64,000 bases of DNA, taken from positions 1 to 64,000 of the forward strand of contig CAUZCL010000010.1 of the NCBI GenBank assembly GCA_963578475.1, read 5' to 3'. The notes under the pieces were generated by a model, which had not been told where the DNA came from, made no database searches, and saw only the letters and a list, made by a program, of their open reading frames with translations. The number at the start of each line of letters is the position of its first letter. Position 1 is the stretch's first letter. Positions 1 through 8,156 of the stretch are shown here, piece by piece. Position numbers and translations under genes: made by a program. The DNA comes from SMYC01 sp963578475 (lineage in GTDB: Bacteria > Acidobacteriota > Vicinamibacteria > Marinacidobacterales > SMYC01).

Positions 1-536
1 CGCGAAGGAGGTAGACGATCGCTTGGAGTTTCTCTCGCGGGAGCCAGACTCGCCCAACACACGCCAAGCCCAGTCCGATGCCCGCCGTCTGGCGATCGAG
101 AAAGTCGACGCTTTGCGCGCCGGCGCGCTCTCGAGGTGGGAACGCCACCGAGACGCGTCGCGCGAAAAGCTACTCGCTCGTCCCGAACCCGCGGACCGGT
201 CGCGCAACGAATCGCTTTGGAACGGGATCGCTGCCGCTGGCGCGGATACCACGATGGTTTCCGTGTCGAGGCACAGTTTCCCCGCCGAGTTAAAAACGGT
301 TTTTTTGACGATGCCGCCATCCGTTCAAAAAAACGGAAACGGGATGCTCGAGGTGCGCGAGCTCGTCAACAGCTTAACGCCGGCCGTAAGGCGAGGAGGG
401 CTCGCTGGATCCGGGCGAGCTCCTCCTTTTCCCCTCCGTTTTTGCGACATCCTTCCGCTATGGCTCGAGGAGACGCGGGACGCGCCCGAGTGCATGCGCA
501 ATTCTCTACGCGCTAGACGGCGAAGCGAGCGCGCTT
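1..536. other. No confident gene; degenerate remnant region
   Basis: This stretch holds overlapping open frames on the plus strand but none that I recognise. The frame open at the window's left edge reads as plausible charged coding sequence up to about position 270 and then loses protein-like character. A second frame from about 136 contains a short Arg/Trp-rich patch (around 205-290) loosely like part of an HNH-type motif, but no metal-binding His pair follows. I read it as the decayed end of a gene starting left of the window plus non-coding sequence. Confidence in any product is very low. Confidence 0.3.
395..430 (+). terminator. Possible Rho-independent terminator
   Basis: An inverted repeat AGGAG-GG-CTCGC ... 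GCGAGCTCCT forms a ten-pair stem with a two-base bulge and an eight-base loop, followed by C and TTTT. It could end transcription of the gene entering from the left edge. The short T-run makes it only moderately convincing. Confidence 0.4.
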
Positions 537-1157
537 TCAAGCGCGACGGAGGCGTTTAAAATCGATAAGCGTTAGCGAAAAATGCGACGGCTCCCCCGGG
601 CCGGTGCCCGCCGAGCCCCACTCTCCGAGCCGCTCTCCGTCGCGGCTGAATCGCAAAATGCGTGCGTTCTGATAACCGTCCGAAATGTAGAAATCCCCGT
701 TGGGGGCGAAAGCAATATCCGTCGCACCCTGAAAGTTCCCACGTGGATCGGCCGGGAGCGCGATCTGAATCTCGCGCAACTTCTTGCCCAACCGGTCGAA
801 CTCGTAGACCATCGAGCTGTTCGCATCGACGGTCCAGACGTGACCGTTCCCGTCGATTCGGATTTTGTGTGGGATCTCGTACATCCCGCGTCCCCAAGAA
901 CGCAGAACTTGGCCCGCGGCGTTCGTCACGATCACCGGGTCAGCCTCGTCGCCGCGCTGCAGAATGTAGATGAGACCCTCGGCGTCGACGGCCACGGAGG
1001 AGACCATCCCCACCTCGACAGAGTCGATAACGAGCTCGTGCGATGTCAACGGAAGCCGCGGCGTGGCGGCCATGGTTGCTCTGAACTGCGTCGATTCCGG
1101 TGTCGATTGAATAAGCGCGCCAATCGTTGCCAACAAAAGACAAAGGGTTGATTCCAT
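537..1157 (-). CDS. Truncated NHL-repeat (beta-propeller) protein
   Basis: The 206-residue product starts with a probable signal peptide and has about two NHL-type blades: VAVDAEGLIYILQ near residue 56, IRIDGNGHVWTVD near 103, and DIAFAPNGDFYISDGY near 147. NHL propellers usually have six blades and often bind ligands or partners outside the cell. Here the reading frame leaves the family right after the GTGPGE turn (about residue 185) and ends in an unrelated 20-residue tail. No continuation of the propeller is visible in any frame in 1-600, so this looks like a 3' deletion or rearrangement rather than a one-base slip. Function unknown. Confidence 0.6.
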   Translation of the reverse strand: MESTLCLLLATIGALIQSTPESTQFRATMAATPRLPLTSHELVIDSVEVGMVSSVAVDAEGLIYILQRGDEADPVIVTNAAGQVLRSWGRGMYEIPHKIRIDGNGHVWTVDANSSMVYEFDRLGKKLREIQIALPADPRGNFQGATDIAFAPNGDFYISDGYQNARILRFSRDGERLGEWGSAGTGPGEPSHFSLTLIDFKRLRRA

Positions 1158-1262
1158 GCGCGATTGTACCCTACCGATTAGGAATCGCGACCAGGGGCGA
1201 GAGACGCCGCGAATCCAAGGTAGGATAGTCTCGTGACGATCATGAAACGTGCGTGAAGATTG

Positions 1263-2138
1263 ATGAAGAGCTCCTCCGTCATCCGGGTCGGCTTAAACGC
1301 CGCGATACTCGCCGTCACCGAGGAAACGCCTCGCGTACTCACCGTGCAGCACGATCCGAGCGGGCTTCCCGCCCTTCCGTTCGGTCCTCTCGACCCGCTT
1401 CAAGATCGAACGCTCGAGCTCGGATTACGCGGATGGGTCCGCGGACAGACGGCGCTCGAGCTCGGCTATGTCGAGCAGCTCTATACATTTGGTGACAGCA
1501 ATCGTGACCCTTATGCGAACGTCGATGGTCGCGTGATCTCTGTCGCCTATCTCGCGCTCGTTCGCGAAGCGCCTCCAGCACGAGGCTCTGTCAGCTGGCG
1601 CGACGTCTACGCCTTTCTTCCGTGGGAGGACTTTCGCGAAGGAGTCCCGGCGGTTCTCGAGAAGGAGCTGATGCCGGAGCTGAAACGTTGGGCTCGCGGC
1701 GATAAAACTCGGAAGGAGCGACTACAAATCGCGTTCGGTTCGGTGCAGACCCGCCCCGATCCCGAACGCGTGCTCGAACGCTACGAGATGCTCTGGGAGG
1801 CCGGCCTCGTACAAGGACGGGAGATGGCGCTCGACCATCGCCGCATCCTGGGCACGGCGCTCGGACGGCTCCGTGGAAAGATCCGCTATCGGCCGGTGGT
1901 TTTCGAGCTCATGCCCGATACGTTCACGCTGCTCCTGCTACAACGCGCGGTCGAGGCGCTCGCAGGTGTGCGGCTGCACAAGCAGAATTTTCGCCGGCTA
2001 CTCGACACAGGCAGGTTCGTCGAAGGGACAGGAGAGACCTTCATGGAGACGGGCGGGCGCCCGGCGGAGCTTTTCCGTTTTCGGCGCGACGTGCTTCGCG
2101 AGCGACCCCGTACCGGTGTCGCCTACTCTCGTACTTGA
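1263..2138 (+). CDS. nadQ: Nudix-derived regulator of NAD biosynthesis (NadQ-like, COG4111 type)
   Basis: The 291-residue protein has an N-terminal Nudix-like fold and a C-terminal winged-helix DNA-binding part (about residues 215-290, with LHKQNFRRLL and GRPAELFRFR). The Nudix box region (about 45-80) has lost the REXXEE glutamates, so hydrolase activity is unlikely; it probably senses an NAD-related metabolite. This matches my memory of the alphaproteobacterial NAD regulator family NadQ. The position directly upstream of nadA-nadC on the same strand supports the role. TTG at 1260 and ATG at 1263 are both possible starts; an in-frame stop lies just before. What is inferred: that it binds the operator-like repeat at 2157-2177. 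NrtR is the main alternative family. Confidence 0.75.
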   Translation: MKSSSVIRVGLNAAILAVTEETPRVLTVQHDPSGLPALPFGPLDPLQDRTLELGLRGWVRGQTALELGYVEQLYTFGDSNRDPYANVDGRVISVAYLALVREAPPARGSVSWRDVYAFLPWEDFREGVPAVLEKELMPELKRWARGDKTRKERLQIAFGSVQTRPDPERVLERYEMLWEAGLVQGREMALDHRRILGTALGRLRGKIRYRPVVFELMPDTFTLLLLQRAVEALAGVRLHKQNFRRLLDTGRFVEGTGETFMETGGRPAELFRFRRDVLRERPRTGVAYSRT

Positions 2139-2163
2139 GTCGTCACGCCGTTTCTGTTATACT
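2135..2163 (+). promoter_or_regulatory. Sigma-70-type promoter of nadA-nadC
   Basis: TTGAGT (2135-2140) and TATACT (2158-2163) are separated by 17 bases. The -10 matches the consensus at five of six positions. The -35 overlaps the stop codon of the upstream regulator gene, and nadA starts about 75 bases downstream of the expected start site. Confidence 0.6.
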
Positions 2164-2177
2164 CGTATTGAACATAA
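2157..2177. promoter_or_regulatory. Candidate operator for the NadQ-like regulator
   Basis: An imperfect inverted repeat, TTAT..TC.....GA..ATAA centred on 2167, covers the -10 hexamer and the predicted transcription start of nadA. A repressor bound there would block initiation. Assignment to the adjacent regulator is inference from position only; the natural motif of this regulator is not known to me. Confidence 0.4.
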
Positions 2178-2244
2178 TCAGTGAGCCGCTTGGCTGGGCT
2201 CGAGTTCTTCTCACTTAGAGCATAAAAAGCCTTGGGAGATGATG

Positions 2245-3222
2245 ATGCACAGTGCCACAGAATCGAGCCTCGATAGCATCTACGCACGGCTTCGACCTTT
2301 CATCCCTGAGATGGAGTGGGCCGTCCACGCACCGCTCATCGAAGAGATCGCGGCGTGGAAGCGCAGGCGAAACGCCGTGGTGCTCGCACATAACTACCAG
2401 ACACCCGAGATCTTTCACGGCGTAGCCGACCGCACCGGAGACTCTCTCGCGCTCGCGAGGATGGCGGTGGAAGAGACCGCCGATGTGATCGTATTTGCCG
2501 GGGTTCACTTCATGGCCGAGACCGCGAAGATCCTGAATCCTGACAAGACCGTGCTCATCCCCGATGCCGGCGCGGGTTGCTCCCTCGCGGAGTCCATCAC
2601 CGCCGCGGACGTTCGCCTGCTTCGCGAACGCTACCCCGGTGTTCCCGTCGTCACCTATGTCAACACGTCGGCGGGCGTCAAAGCCGAAAGCGACGTCTGC
2701 TGTACCTCCGGCAACGCGGTCCAGGTGGTGGAATCGCTCGCCACCGACCGCGTAATCTTTATCCCCGACGAATATCTCGGCCAGTGGGTACGGCAGCAGA
2801 CCGAGGTTGAAGTCATCCTGTGGAAAGGGCACTGCGAAGTCCACGAGCGCTTCAGCGCCGAAGATCTTCGAAGCGCGCGCGAGCAACATGCCGACGTCAC
2901 CATCCTGGCTCATCCGGAATGCCCTCCGGATGTTCTCGAGGAAGCGGACTTCGTGGGCTCCACATCCGCGATGAGCCACTACGTGAGCGAACGGCGACCG
3001 GCGCGTGTGCTCATGATGACCGAGTGCTCGATGAGCGACAACGTGGCAGTCGAAAATCCCACGACGGCGTTCATCCGGCCCTGCAATCTCTGTCCTCACA
3101 TGAAGACGATCACGCTCCCCAAGATCCTTCAATCGCTCGAGACGATGACCCATGTCGTCGATGTCGACCCAGGGACGTCCGCCAAAGCAAGGGTCGCGGT
3201 CGAGCGCATGCTGGCCGTGTGA
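2245..3222 (+). CDS. nadA: Quinolinate synthase
   Basis: NadA condenses iminoaspartate with dihydroxyacetone phosphate to quinolinate, the first pyridine-ring step of de novo NAD synthesis. The sequence shows the AHNYQ substrate motif near the N-terminus, the triplicated-domain architecture, and the three iron-sulfur cysteine contexts: DAGAGCSLAE, GHCEVH and CNLCPHMK. Three ATG codons lie in tandem at 2239, 2242 and 2245; GGGAG at 2234-2238 abuts the first, so the third, with a six-base spacer, is the best start. nadC follows after 29 bases. No L-aspartate oxidase (nadB) or aspartate dehydrogenase gene is in the window, so the iminoaspartate source must be encoded elsewhere. Confidence 0.96.
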   Translation: MHSATESSLDSIYARLRPFIPEMEWAVHAPLIEEIAAWKRRRNAVVLAHNYQTPEIFHGVADRTGDSLALARMAVEETADVIVFAGVHFMAETAKILNPDKTVLIPDAGAGCSLAESITAADVRLLRERYPGVPVVTYVNTSAGVKAESDVCCTSGNAVQVVESLATDRVIFIPDEYLGQWVRQQTEVEVILWKGHCEVHERFSAEDLRSAREQHADVTILAHPECPPDVLEEADFVGSTSAMSHYVSERRPARVLMMTECSMSDNVAVENPTTAFIRPCNLCPHMKTITLPKILQSLETMTHVVDVDPGTSAKARVAVERMLAV

Positions 3223-3251
3223 AGCCTTTGGATCCCAGGAGGTTTAACGCG

Positions 3252-4094
3252 ATGAGCAGCCAGACGCTCCAGATCGACCCTTTGATCGACCGCGCCCTCC
3301 GCGAAGACCTCGGTGAAGCCGGGGACATCACCACCGATGCCGTCGTGTCTCCGGAGGCCCAGGCCGAAGCGACCTTCGTTGCCCGGCGAAGTGGACGTCT
3401 CGCGGGTGTCGTCGTCGCCGAGCGCGTCTTCCGCCGGCTGAGCTCGGACATCTCCTTCGAGGCCATCCGCGGCGACGGCGCCGACGTCGGGGAAGGCGAG
3501 CCCGTCGCGCGCCTATCGGGGAACGCCCGAGCCATCCTTACGGGTGAGCGGACCGCGCTGAACTTTCTCGGCCACCTATCGGGTATCGCCACCGTCACCC
3601 GAGACTTCGTAACCGCGATCGGCCGAACGCCTCCCGAGATCGTTGCGACACGGAAGACGACCCCCGGACTACGCGCCTTGGAGAAACATGCCGTGCGCGC
3701 CGGCGGCGGCGGAGCTCACCGCTACGGGCTCTACGACGCCGTGCTCATCAAAGACAATCACATCGCGATTGCTGGAGGGCTGCGTCAAGCAGTGGAACGC
3801 GCGCGCGCGCATGCCGGCAACATCGTCAAGATTCAAGTCGAGGTCGACACACTCGAGCAGCTCGACGAGCTCCTCCGTGTCGGGGCCGACGCGGTGCTCC
3901 TCGACAACATGAAACTCGACGAGCTACGCGAGGCTGTCGCTCGATGCGGTCAGACGTTGGTGACCGAGGCGTCGGGCGGCATCACGATCGATAACGTCAA
4001 GGATGTCGCCAGTACCGGTGTCGGTCGAATCTCTGTCGGAGCGCTCACCCACAGCGCGCCGTCTCTGGATATCGGGCTCGATATCGAGGATTGA
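3252..4094 (+). CDS. nadC: Nicotinate-nucleotide pyrophosphorylase (quinolinate phosphoribosyltransferase)
   Basis: NadC converts quinolinate and PRPP to nicotinate mononucleotide and CO2. The 280-residue length is normal. Diagnostic stretches are visible: RTALNFLGHLSGIAT, TRKTTPGLRALEKHAV (substrate-binding Arg, Lys and His), KDNHI, VEVDTLEQ, VLLDNM and EASGGI near the C-terminus. The start at 3252 is fixed by a full AGGAGGT ribosome-binding site at 3237-3243 with an eight-base spacer; the open frame extends far upstream without homology. It forms a two-gene operon with nadA under the promoter at 2135. Confidence 0.96.
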   Translation: MSSQTLQIDPLIDRALREDLGEAGDITTDAVVSPEAQAEATFVARRSGRLAGVVVAERVFRRLSSDISFEAIRGDGADVGEGEPVARLSGNARAILTGERTALNFLGHLSGIATVTRDFVTAIGRTPPEIVATRKTTPGLRALEKHAVRAGGGGAHRYGLYDAVLIKDNHIAIAGGLRQAVERARAHAGNIVKIQVEVDTLEQLDELLRVGADAVLLDNMKLDELREAVARCGQTLVTEASGGITIDNVKDVASTGVGRISVGALTHSAPSLDIGLDIED

Positions 4095-4222
4095 TTCCTA
4101 GCGAGCCGCGACCATCCGCGCTGCTCACACAGACATCATGGGGATTCCCGAGCAGGTTTTCGGCGAGGCTGTGCCTTCCATAAACTCGATCCGTGACTCT
4201 TGGGCTGTCGATCCAACGTCCC

Positions 4223-6001
4223 TCATCGCGACACGCGAAAAATCATGTCGCGATGGACCACACCTTGTGTTCTCCCAAACCAGAAGCGTACTAATCCGTC
4301 ACTTCCCACTGGCAACTGAGTGTCTTTCCATGCGCCCATGTCTCCACGTACGGTCAGTGACGTGCGAGGAACATCGTCGCCGTCCGCGGTCACACCCCCA
4401 CCAAACATCATGTTGGTATTTCCCATATATCCAATGACGCCGGTTCGGCGATTCCTCGTGACCTCCAACGCGCAGATCATCCCGCCCAACGTGACCATTT
4501 CCCCAGGCTGGCCAGAGACCGCGAAATAACGCTGTTCTCTAAAGAGGTGGTCCACGAACGAATACGTGCCCAGTTCCAGCACTTCACTTTCCGACACCGA
4601 GTCCCCACCTCGCACACGGAGCACATTCCGTGGAAATTGGTTCACCGGATCACCCTGCAGTACAAATTCTGAGCTGGACCGAACAGCGGTATCAATTCCG
4701 ACCAGGAGTTCGCTGCCGGTTGGGGCGTTGAAATACGTGCCTCCGCCTGCGGTCGCCAGAGCGGTCAACACCTCCGCCTCTTCGTCCGTCACACCGAGGC
4801 CAACGGTATGCAGGATGACGTTCAACCCAGAGGCTCGCAATTCACTCGCAACCGCAACGGGATCTCCGCCACACGACTCCACGCCATCACTCACCAGCAG
4901 GATCGTTCCTGCTCCCCCTGCCTCCCTCAGATCGGCAGCGGCCTCTTGTAAACTTCTCGCAATCGGAGTCTGCCCACGTGGCACTAACTCATTGACGATA
5001 TCAACAATGGTAGTCCCATTTCCTGGCCCGGGTGGTAGCAATTGCTCCGTATCCGCGCACCCCGCTTCTTTATCTTCGACGCTAACACGGTGTCCATAGG
5101 CACGGAGTCCCACGGCTACGGTTGGTGGTAGATCGCTCATAGCCTCTCGCAGGGCCTCTCGAGCCCATTCAATTTTCGCGTGACCATTAATCTGACCCCA
5201 CATGCTATTTGACACATCGATGATGACATCCAACCAATTCGCCAACCCGGTCGCTAACGGAGTCTCTACAGCTGCCATAAGATCGTCTGGAATGTCAGGG
5301 ATCACACTACTCGTGGCCAAACCAAAACTCGTCTCATCAAACGCCCGTGTATACGTCCCACCCGTCACCAGCGCAATGCCTGCCAATTGATTCGAAACCC
5401 GTTCCCCTAAACTAATGGTGTGGATCGGAATGTTACCCGCTTCGGCGCGAGCGACCCCCACCGGATCATGCCCGCAGGTTTCCTCGCCGTCACCAATGAG
5501 CAGTATCTCTTTCCGGGCGGCATTCACTTGACGCAAATCTTCTACGGCAGCCCGCATTGAACGAACCAGTGGCGTTTCCCCATCCCACCGCATGGACCAC
5601 GTCAACCGCCGCGCCCTGCGTGAAGCTAGCACTGGCACCTCCGGAGAGTGCGCCGCGAGTGCAGTTTCCCATGTGGAACGATCGAATGGACCAAACTCAA
5701 CGGCCGTGGTGGTGGCGGTGCAGTCGTCACGTGTAGGTCCATGACCTAGCAAGCGCAGGCCCACCACCGTACCAGCGGGTACCGTTTCAAGCGTGTGCAA
5801 CAAGCCGCGCTGAGCGAGTTCGCGCTTCACGCCACCCTTAACGGATTCCTTCATACTGCCAGAGACATCCAGGACAACCAGTAGTGCTGCCCCACGTTCT
5901 GAAGGCTCTTGCTGAGCGGCTGCAAGCGGCATTACCGCGAGCATCGCGAGGCTAAACGTTCCCCACCGCAATGAACGCCTGATCCATGAGTGCTGACGCA
6001 T
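4223..6001 (-). CDS. Secreted protein with two von Willebrand A domains
   Basis: The 592-residue protein has a signal peptide (cleavage probably after LAAAQ, about residue 30) and two complete VWA domains. Each carries a DxSxS metal-ion-dependent adhesion motif: DVSGSM at 45-50 and DVSNSM at 262-267. Both also have later MIDAS elements (GETPL and GQTPI; GDGEETC and SDGVESC). The roughly 170-residue C-terminal part has no assigned domain. VWA domains bind metal and protein ligands, so an extracellular or periplasmic adhesive or assembly role is likely, but the partner is unknown. Bases here look less GC-rich than in the flanking genes. The gene lies nine bases downstream of the metallopeptidase-like gene and probably shares its transcript. 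Confidence 0.85.
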   Translation of the reverse strand: MRQHSWIRRSLRWGTFSLAMLAVMPLAAAQQEPSERGAALLVVLDVSGSMKESVKGGVKRELAQRGLLHTLETVPAGTVVGLRLLGHGPTRDDCTATTTAVEFGPFDRSTWETALAAHSPEVPVLASRRARRLTWSMRWDGETPLVRSMRAAVEDLRQVNAARKEILLIGDGEETCGHDPVGVARAEAGNIPIHTISLGERVSNQLAGIALVTGGTYTRAFDETSFGLATSSVIPDIPDDLMAAVETPLATGLANWLDVIIDVSNSMWGQINGHAKIEWAREALREAMSDLPPTVAVGLRAYGHRVSVEDKEAGCADTEQLLPPGPGNGTTIVDIVNELVPRGQTPIARSLQEAAADLREAGGAGTILLVSDGVESCGGDPVAVASELRASGLNVILHTVGLGVTDEEAEVLTALATAGGGTYFNAPTGSELLVGIDTAVRSSSEFVLQGDPVNQFPRNVLRVRGGDSVSESEVLELGTYSFVDHLFREQRYFAVSGQPGEMVTLGGMICALEVTRNRRTGVIGYMGNTNMMFGGGVTADGDDVPRTSLTVRGDMGAWKDTQLPVGSDGLVRFWFGRTQGVVHRDMIFRVSR

Positions 6002-6010
6002 CGTTAATCC

Positions 6011-7269
6011 TTAATCTTCAACGCGAAACCAGATTAGGTCAAAAATGATTGGCTCTTCGGGATCTTCTGATTTCGAAAAATCGGCAATGGTTTCCTCTTT
6101 ATGCCGCTTACTTCTTCCCAGCCAATCGTCCATGCGGACAAAAAATGCATATCCTTTCTTGAGAGTCGGCGTATAGCTCATCATGACGATAAATGCTCCC
6201 GACGTGCAGTTTATGATCGACGCACAGGACGCCGAGATTCGTGTTTTCCGTGTCAGTTCAATTGGTGAAAGGTTTCCTGTGGGTTGATAGGTAATCATAT
6301 TAAGGCCTTCATAACCTCGCCCACTTACTTTGGCAACTCTGCCAAAGATATACGGCGTGAGCCGGCCCAAAGTCCTGCTCATCTTGAAAAAACGAACCAG
6401 ATTGGCTGGACGCCAGCAAGCAGTTGTTGGTTCGGCTGATGTCTCAGTAGGCCAACTCCCCTCCCCAAAGAACTGAAGTAACGGAGGGGAGTACAATTTA
6501 ATCATTGCTTGAAGACCGTCTGTCTTACGCATAACGACGAAACGTGTTCCTTGAAGGACTGCCCCCTCCTTCTCCTCGGGTCTTTTGAGAATGCCAGCTT
6601 TGAGATCATCGGTAAAATTCTTATTCCCTATCTGGAAGCCCTCATCCTTTGCAGGATCGGCATTTTGCACACATTGCAGATAATCAGTTTCAGAAATCAC
6701 CTCCAGGCCCAGCATAAAGTTCAGCTTGGCGAATACCAAAACGCTCTCGCGTGGGATCTCGTCAGTGAGCCCATTAAACTGCTGGCAGACAGCTGGCGAC
6801 TCGGGAGCATAGAACAGTTCTACATAGGTCGCGTAGTCTTCGAGTTCATCCTTGGCTCCGTAGCGTCGGGCGAAGCCAGCCGCCTGAGCGACACTATCAT
6901 TTGGATATTCAAGTGCATAATTATCGTCAGCGTAGGAACCGTAGACGTCTGAGGCAATTGTTGCCGTGTTGTGAAGGATTCTCCATGTCTCTGACAAAAT
7001 TTCTGTCCATGGGCTTAGCATTTGCCGCACCGCGTTCACGTGTTCCAGAACATCTTCGGGGAGAGTCTCTGTATTCGGCTCATGAACGCCTGTGGCGGCG
7101 TCCGTTAGTTTAGAAAAGGCGTGGGCGCTTTCATGGCCTAGGGCCCGACGAACTTCCTGTGGTGTCGTTCTTGAAGGTCGAGCTCATAATTCCCATCATC
7201 TGGGAGCAGAAACGCTTGAAACGACGTCGCACTAATCACAATGTGATTACCGATGATACGCCAGGTCAA
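6011..7269 (-). CDS. Putative zinc metallopeptidase (HExxH), split by a frameshift
   Basis: The main open frame (6011-7039) lacks a proper start. Reading upstream in the same frame reveals TPQEVRRALGHESAHAF, with the zinc-binding HESAH at 7121-7135. The frame is blocked by a stop near 7185, but in the neighbouring frame a start TTG at 7269, preceded by an AAGGGA site, encodes about 32 residues ending GNYELDL. A single indel around 7160-7176 joins both. About 99 residues after HESAH the motif GFARRYGAKDELEDYATY resembles the third-ligand EDFAE segment of gluzincin-like peptidases. The C-terminal 200 residues are unrecognised. Whether the frameshift is real or a sequencing error is open. Codon use is AT-richer than in neighbouring genes, which suggests acquisition. 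Confidence 0.6.
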
Positions 7270-7314
7270 GAATCCCTTTAGCTATCGACGCCGAAGCGTG
7301 TGTACAATAAGCCT

Positions 7315-7983
7315 ATGCTCACGCTGCTCGCGGTTCTCGCTACTTCCCCGGCCATCCAGGACGCCGAGCTTCAGGCGCTCGTTACGAAGGTCCAGGCGCA
7401 TTACGGCGCGCTCGATGGCTTCGAGGCGGATTTTACCCAGCGCTACGAGAGGCGGGTTCTGCGGAAAACTATCGAGGAAAGCGGGCGTCTCATCGTCAAG
7501 AAACCGGGCCGAATGCGGTGGGAGTATCAGACACCCGAGGAGAAGCTCTTCGTCACGGACGGCAGCCGTAGCTATTTCTACCTCCCCATGGAAAAGCAGG
7601 TCATGGTCAGCCACCATCCTCGAGGAGCCATGGGAATGGGCGAGGGCTCGCCGTTTGAGCTCCTGGCTGGCACGAGCCGTATGACCGACAGCTTCGCGTT
7701 CTTTACGTCGAAGCAGGAGCCGCGACGAGGCGGCGTTATGCTCCATTTGATACCCACGAAACATCACGAAGGGTTCGAGGACATCGAGATTGAGGTCTCG
7801 CCCGAGACTGGCGAGCTCCTACGGGTCGTTCTCGTCGACGCGCAACACAATCGAACGGAGTTCTCCTTCGAGAACGTCCGCCGCAACATCGACCTTCCAG
7901 AATCTTTGTTTCGCTTCACCATCCCATCAGGCGTCGACGTCGTCGTCCAATCGGACGAGCCCGGCGACGTTCCGTCATCCTAG
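7315..7983 (+). CDS. lolA: LolA-family outer-membrane lipoprotein carrier
   Basis: LolA shuttles lipoproteins through the periplasm from the LolCDE complex to the outer membrane. The product has a short signal peptide (MLTLLAVLATSPA) and LolA hallmarks: GFEADFTQRYERRVLRK, SGRLIVKKPGRMRWEY, and EEKLFVTDG, followed by the beta-rich C-terminal half with SFENVRRN. At 222 residues it is of usual length. ATG 7315 is preferred over GTG 7300 because it puts the signal peptide at the N-terminus. The stop codon TAG lies inside the left arm of the inverted repeat at 7981-8143. The downstream secretin suggests an envelope-biogenesis neighbourhood. Confidence 0.85.
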   Translation: MLTLLAVLATSPAIQDAELQALVTKVQAHYGALDGFEADFTQRYERRVLRKTIEESGRLIVKKPGRMRWEYQTPEEKLFVTDGSRSYFYLPMEKQVMVSHHPRGAMGMGEGSPFELLAGTSRMTDSFAFFTSKQEPRRGGVMLHLIPTKHHEGFEDIEIEVSPETGELLRVVLVDAQHNRTEFSFENVRRNIDLPESLFRFTIPSGVDVVVQSDEPGDVPSS

Positions 7984-8143
7984 TGGACTGTAACAGATAC
8001 TCGCTGCCAAAATCGCGGGTCCTTTTGCGCGCTGGCTTTGTTGCGATTCCGCGAAATGTCTAGATATATGGTCGTCATCGCGCCTCGCCAGCCCACAAAA
8101 TGACCTCGCGATTTGCGCAACGAATATCTGTTACAATCCGCTA
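7981..8143. repeat. Long imperfect inverted repeat (MITE-like element)
   Basis: Two arms of 56-57 bases (7981-8036 and 8087-8143) are reverse complements at about 47 of 57 aligned positions. Each arm contains TGTAACAGATA[CT]TCG near its outer end and AAATCGCG, GGTC and GCTGGC further in. The 50-base centre is unique. The element contains the lolA stop codon and ends 13 bases before the secretin start. It could fold into a large hairpin, act as a terminator, or be a non-autonomous transposon remnant; no target-site duplication is obvious. Confidence 0.75.
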
Positions 8144-8156
8144 ATCGAGGTTCGTC

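Noticed and set aside
2215..3153. Minus-strand open frame opposite nadA
   Set aside because: Antisense of the conserved quinolinate synthase gene; no domain visible.
7141..7269. Separate small gene encoding GNYELDL-type peptide upstream of the peptidase frame
   Set aside because: It has a start and ribosome site but its end overlaps the peptidase frame in step, so one frameshifted gene explains it better.
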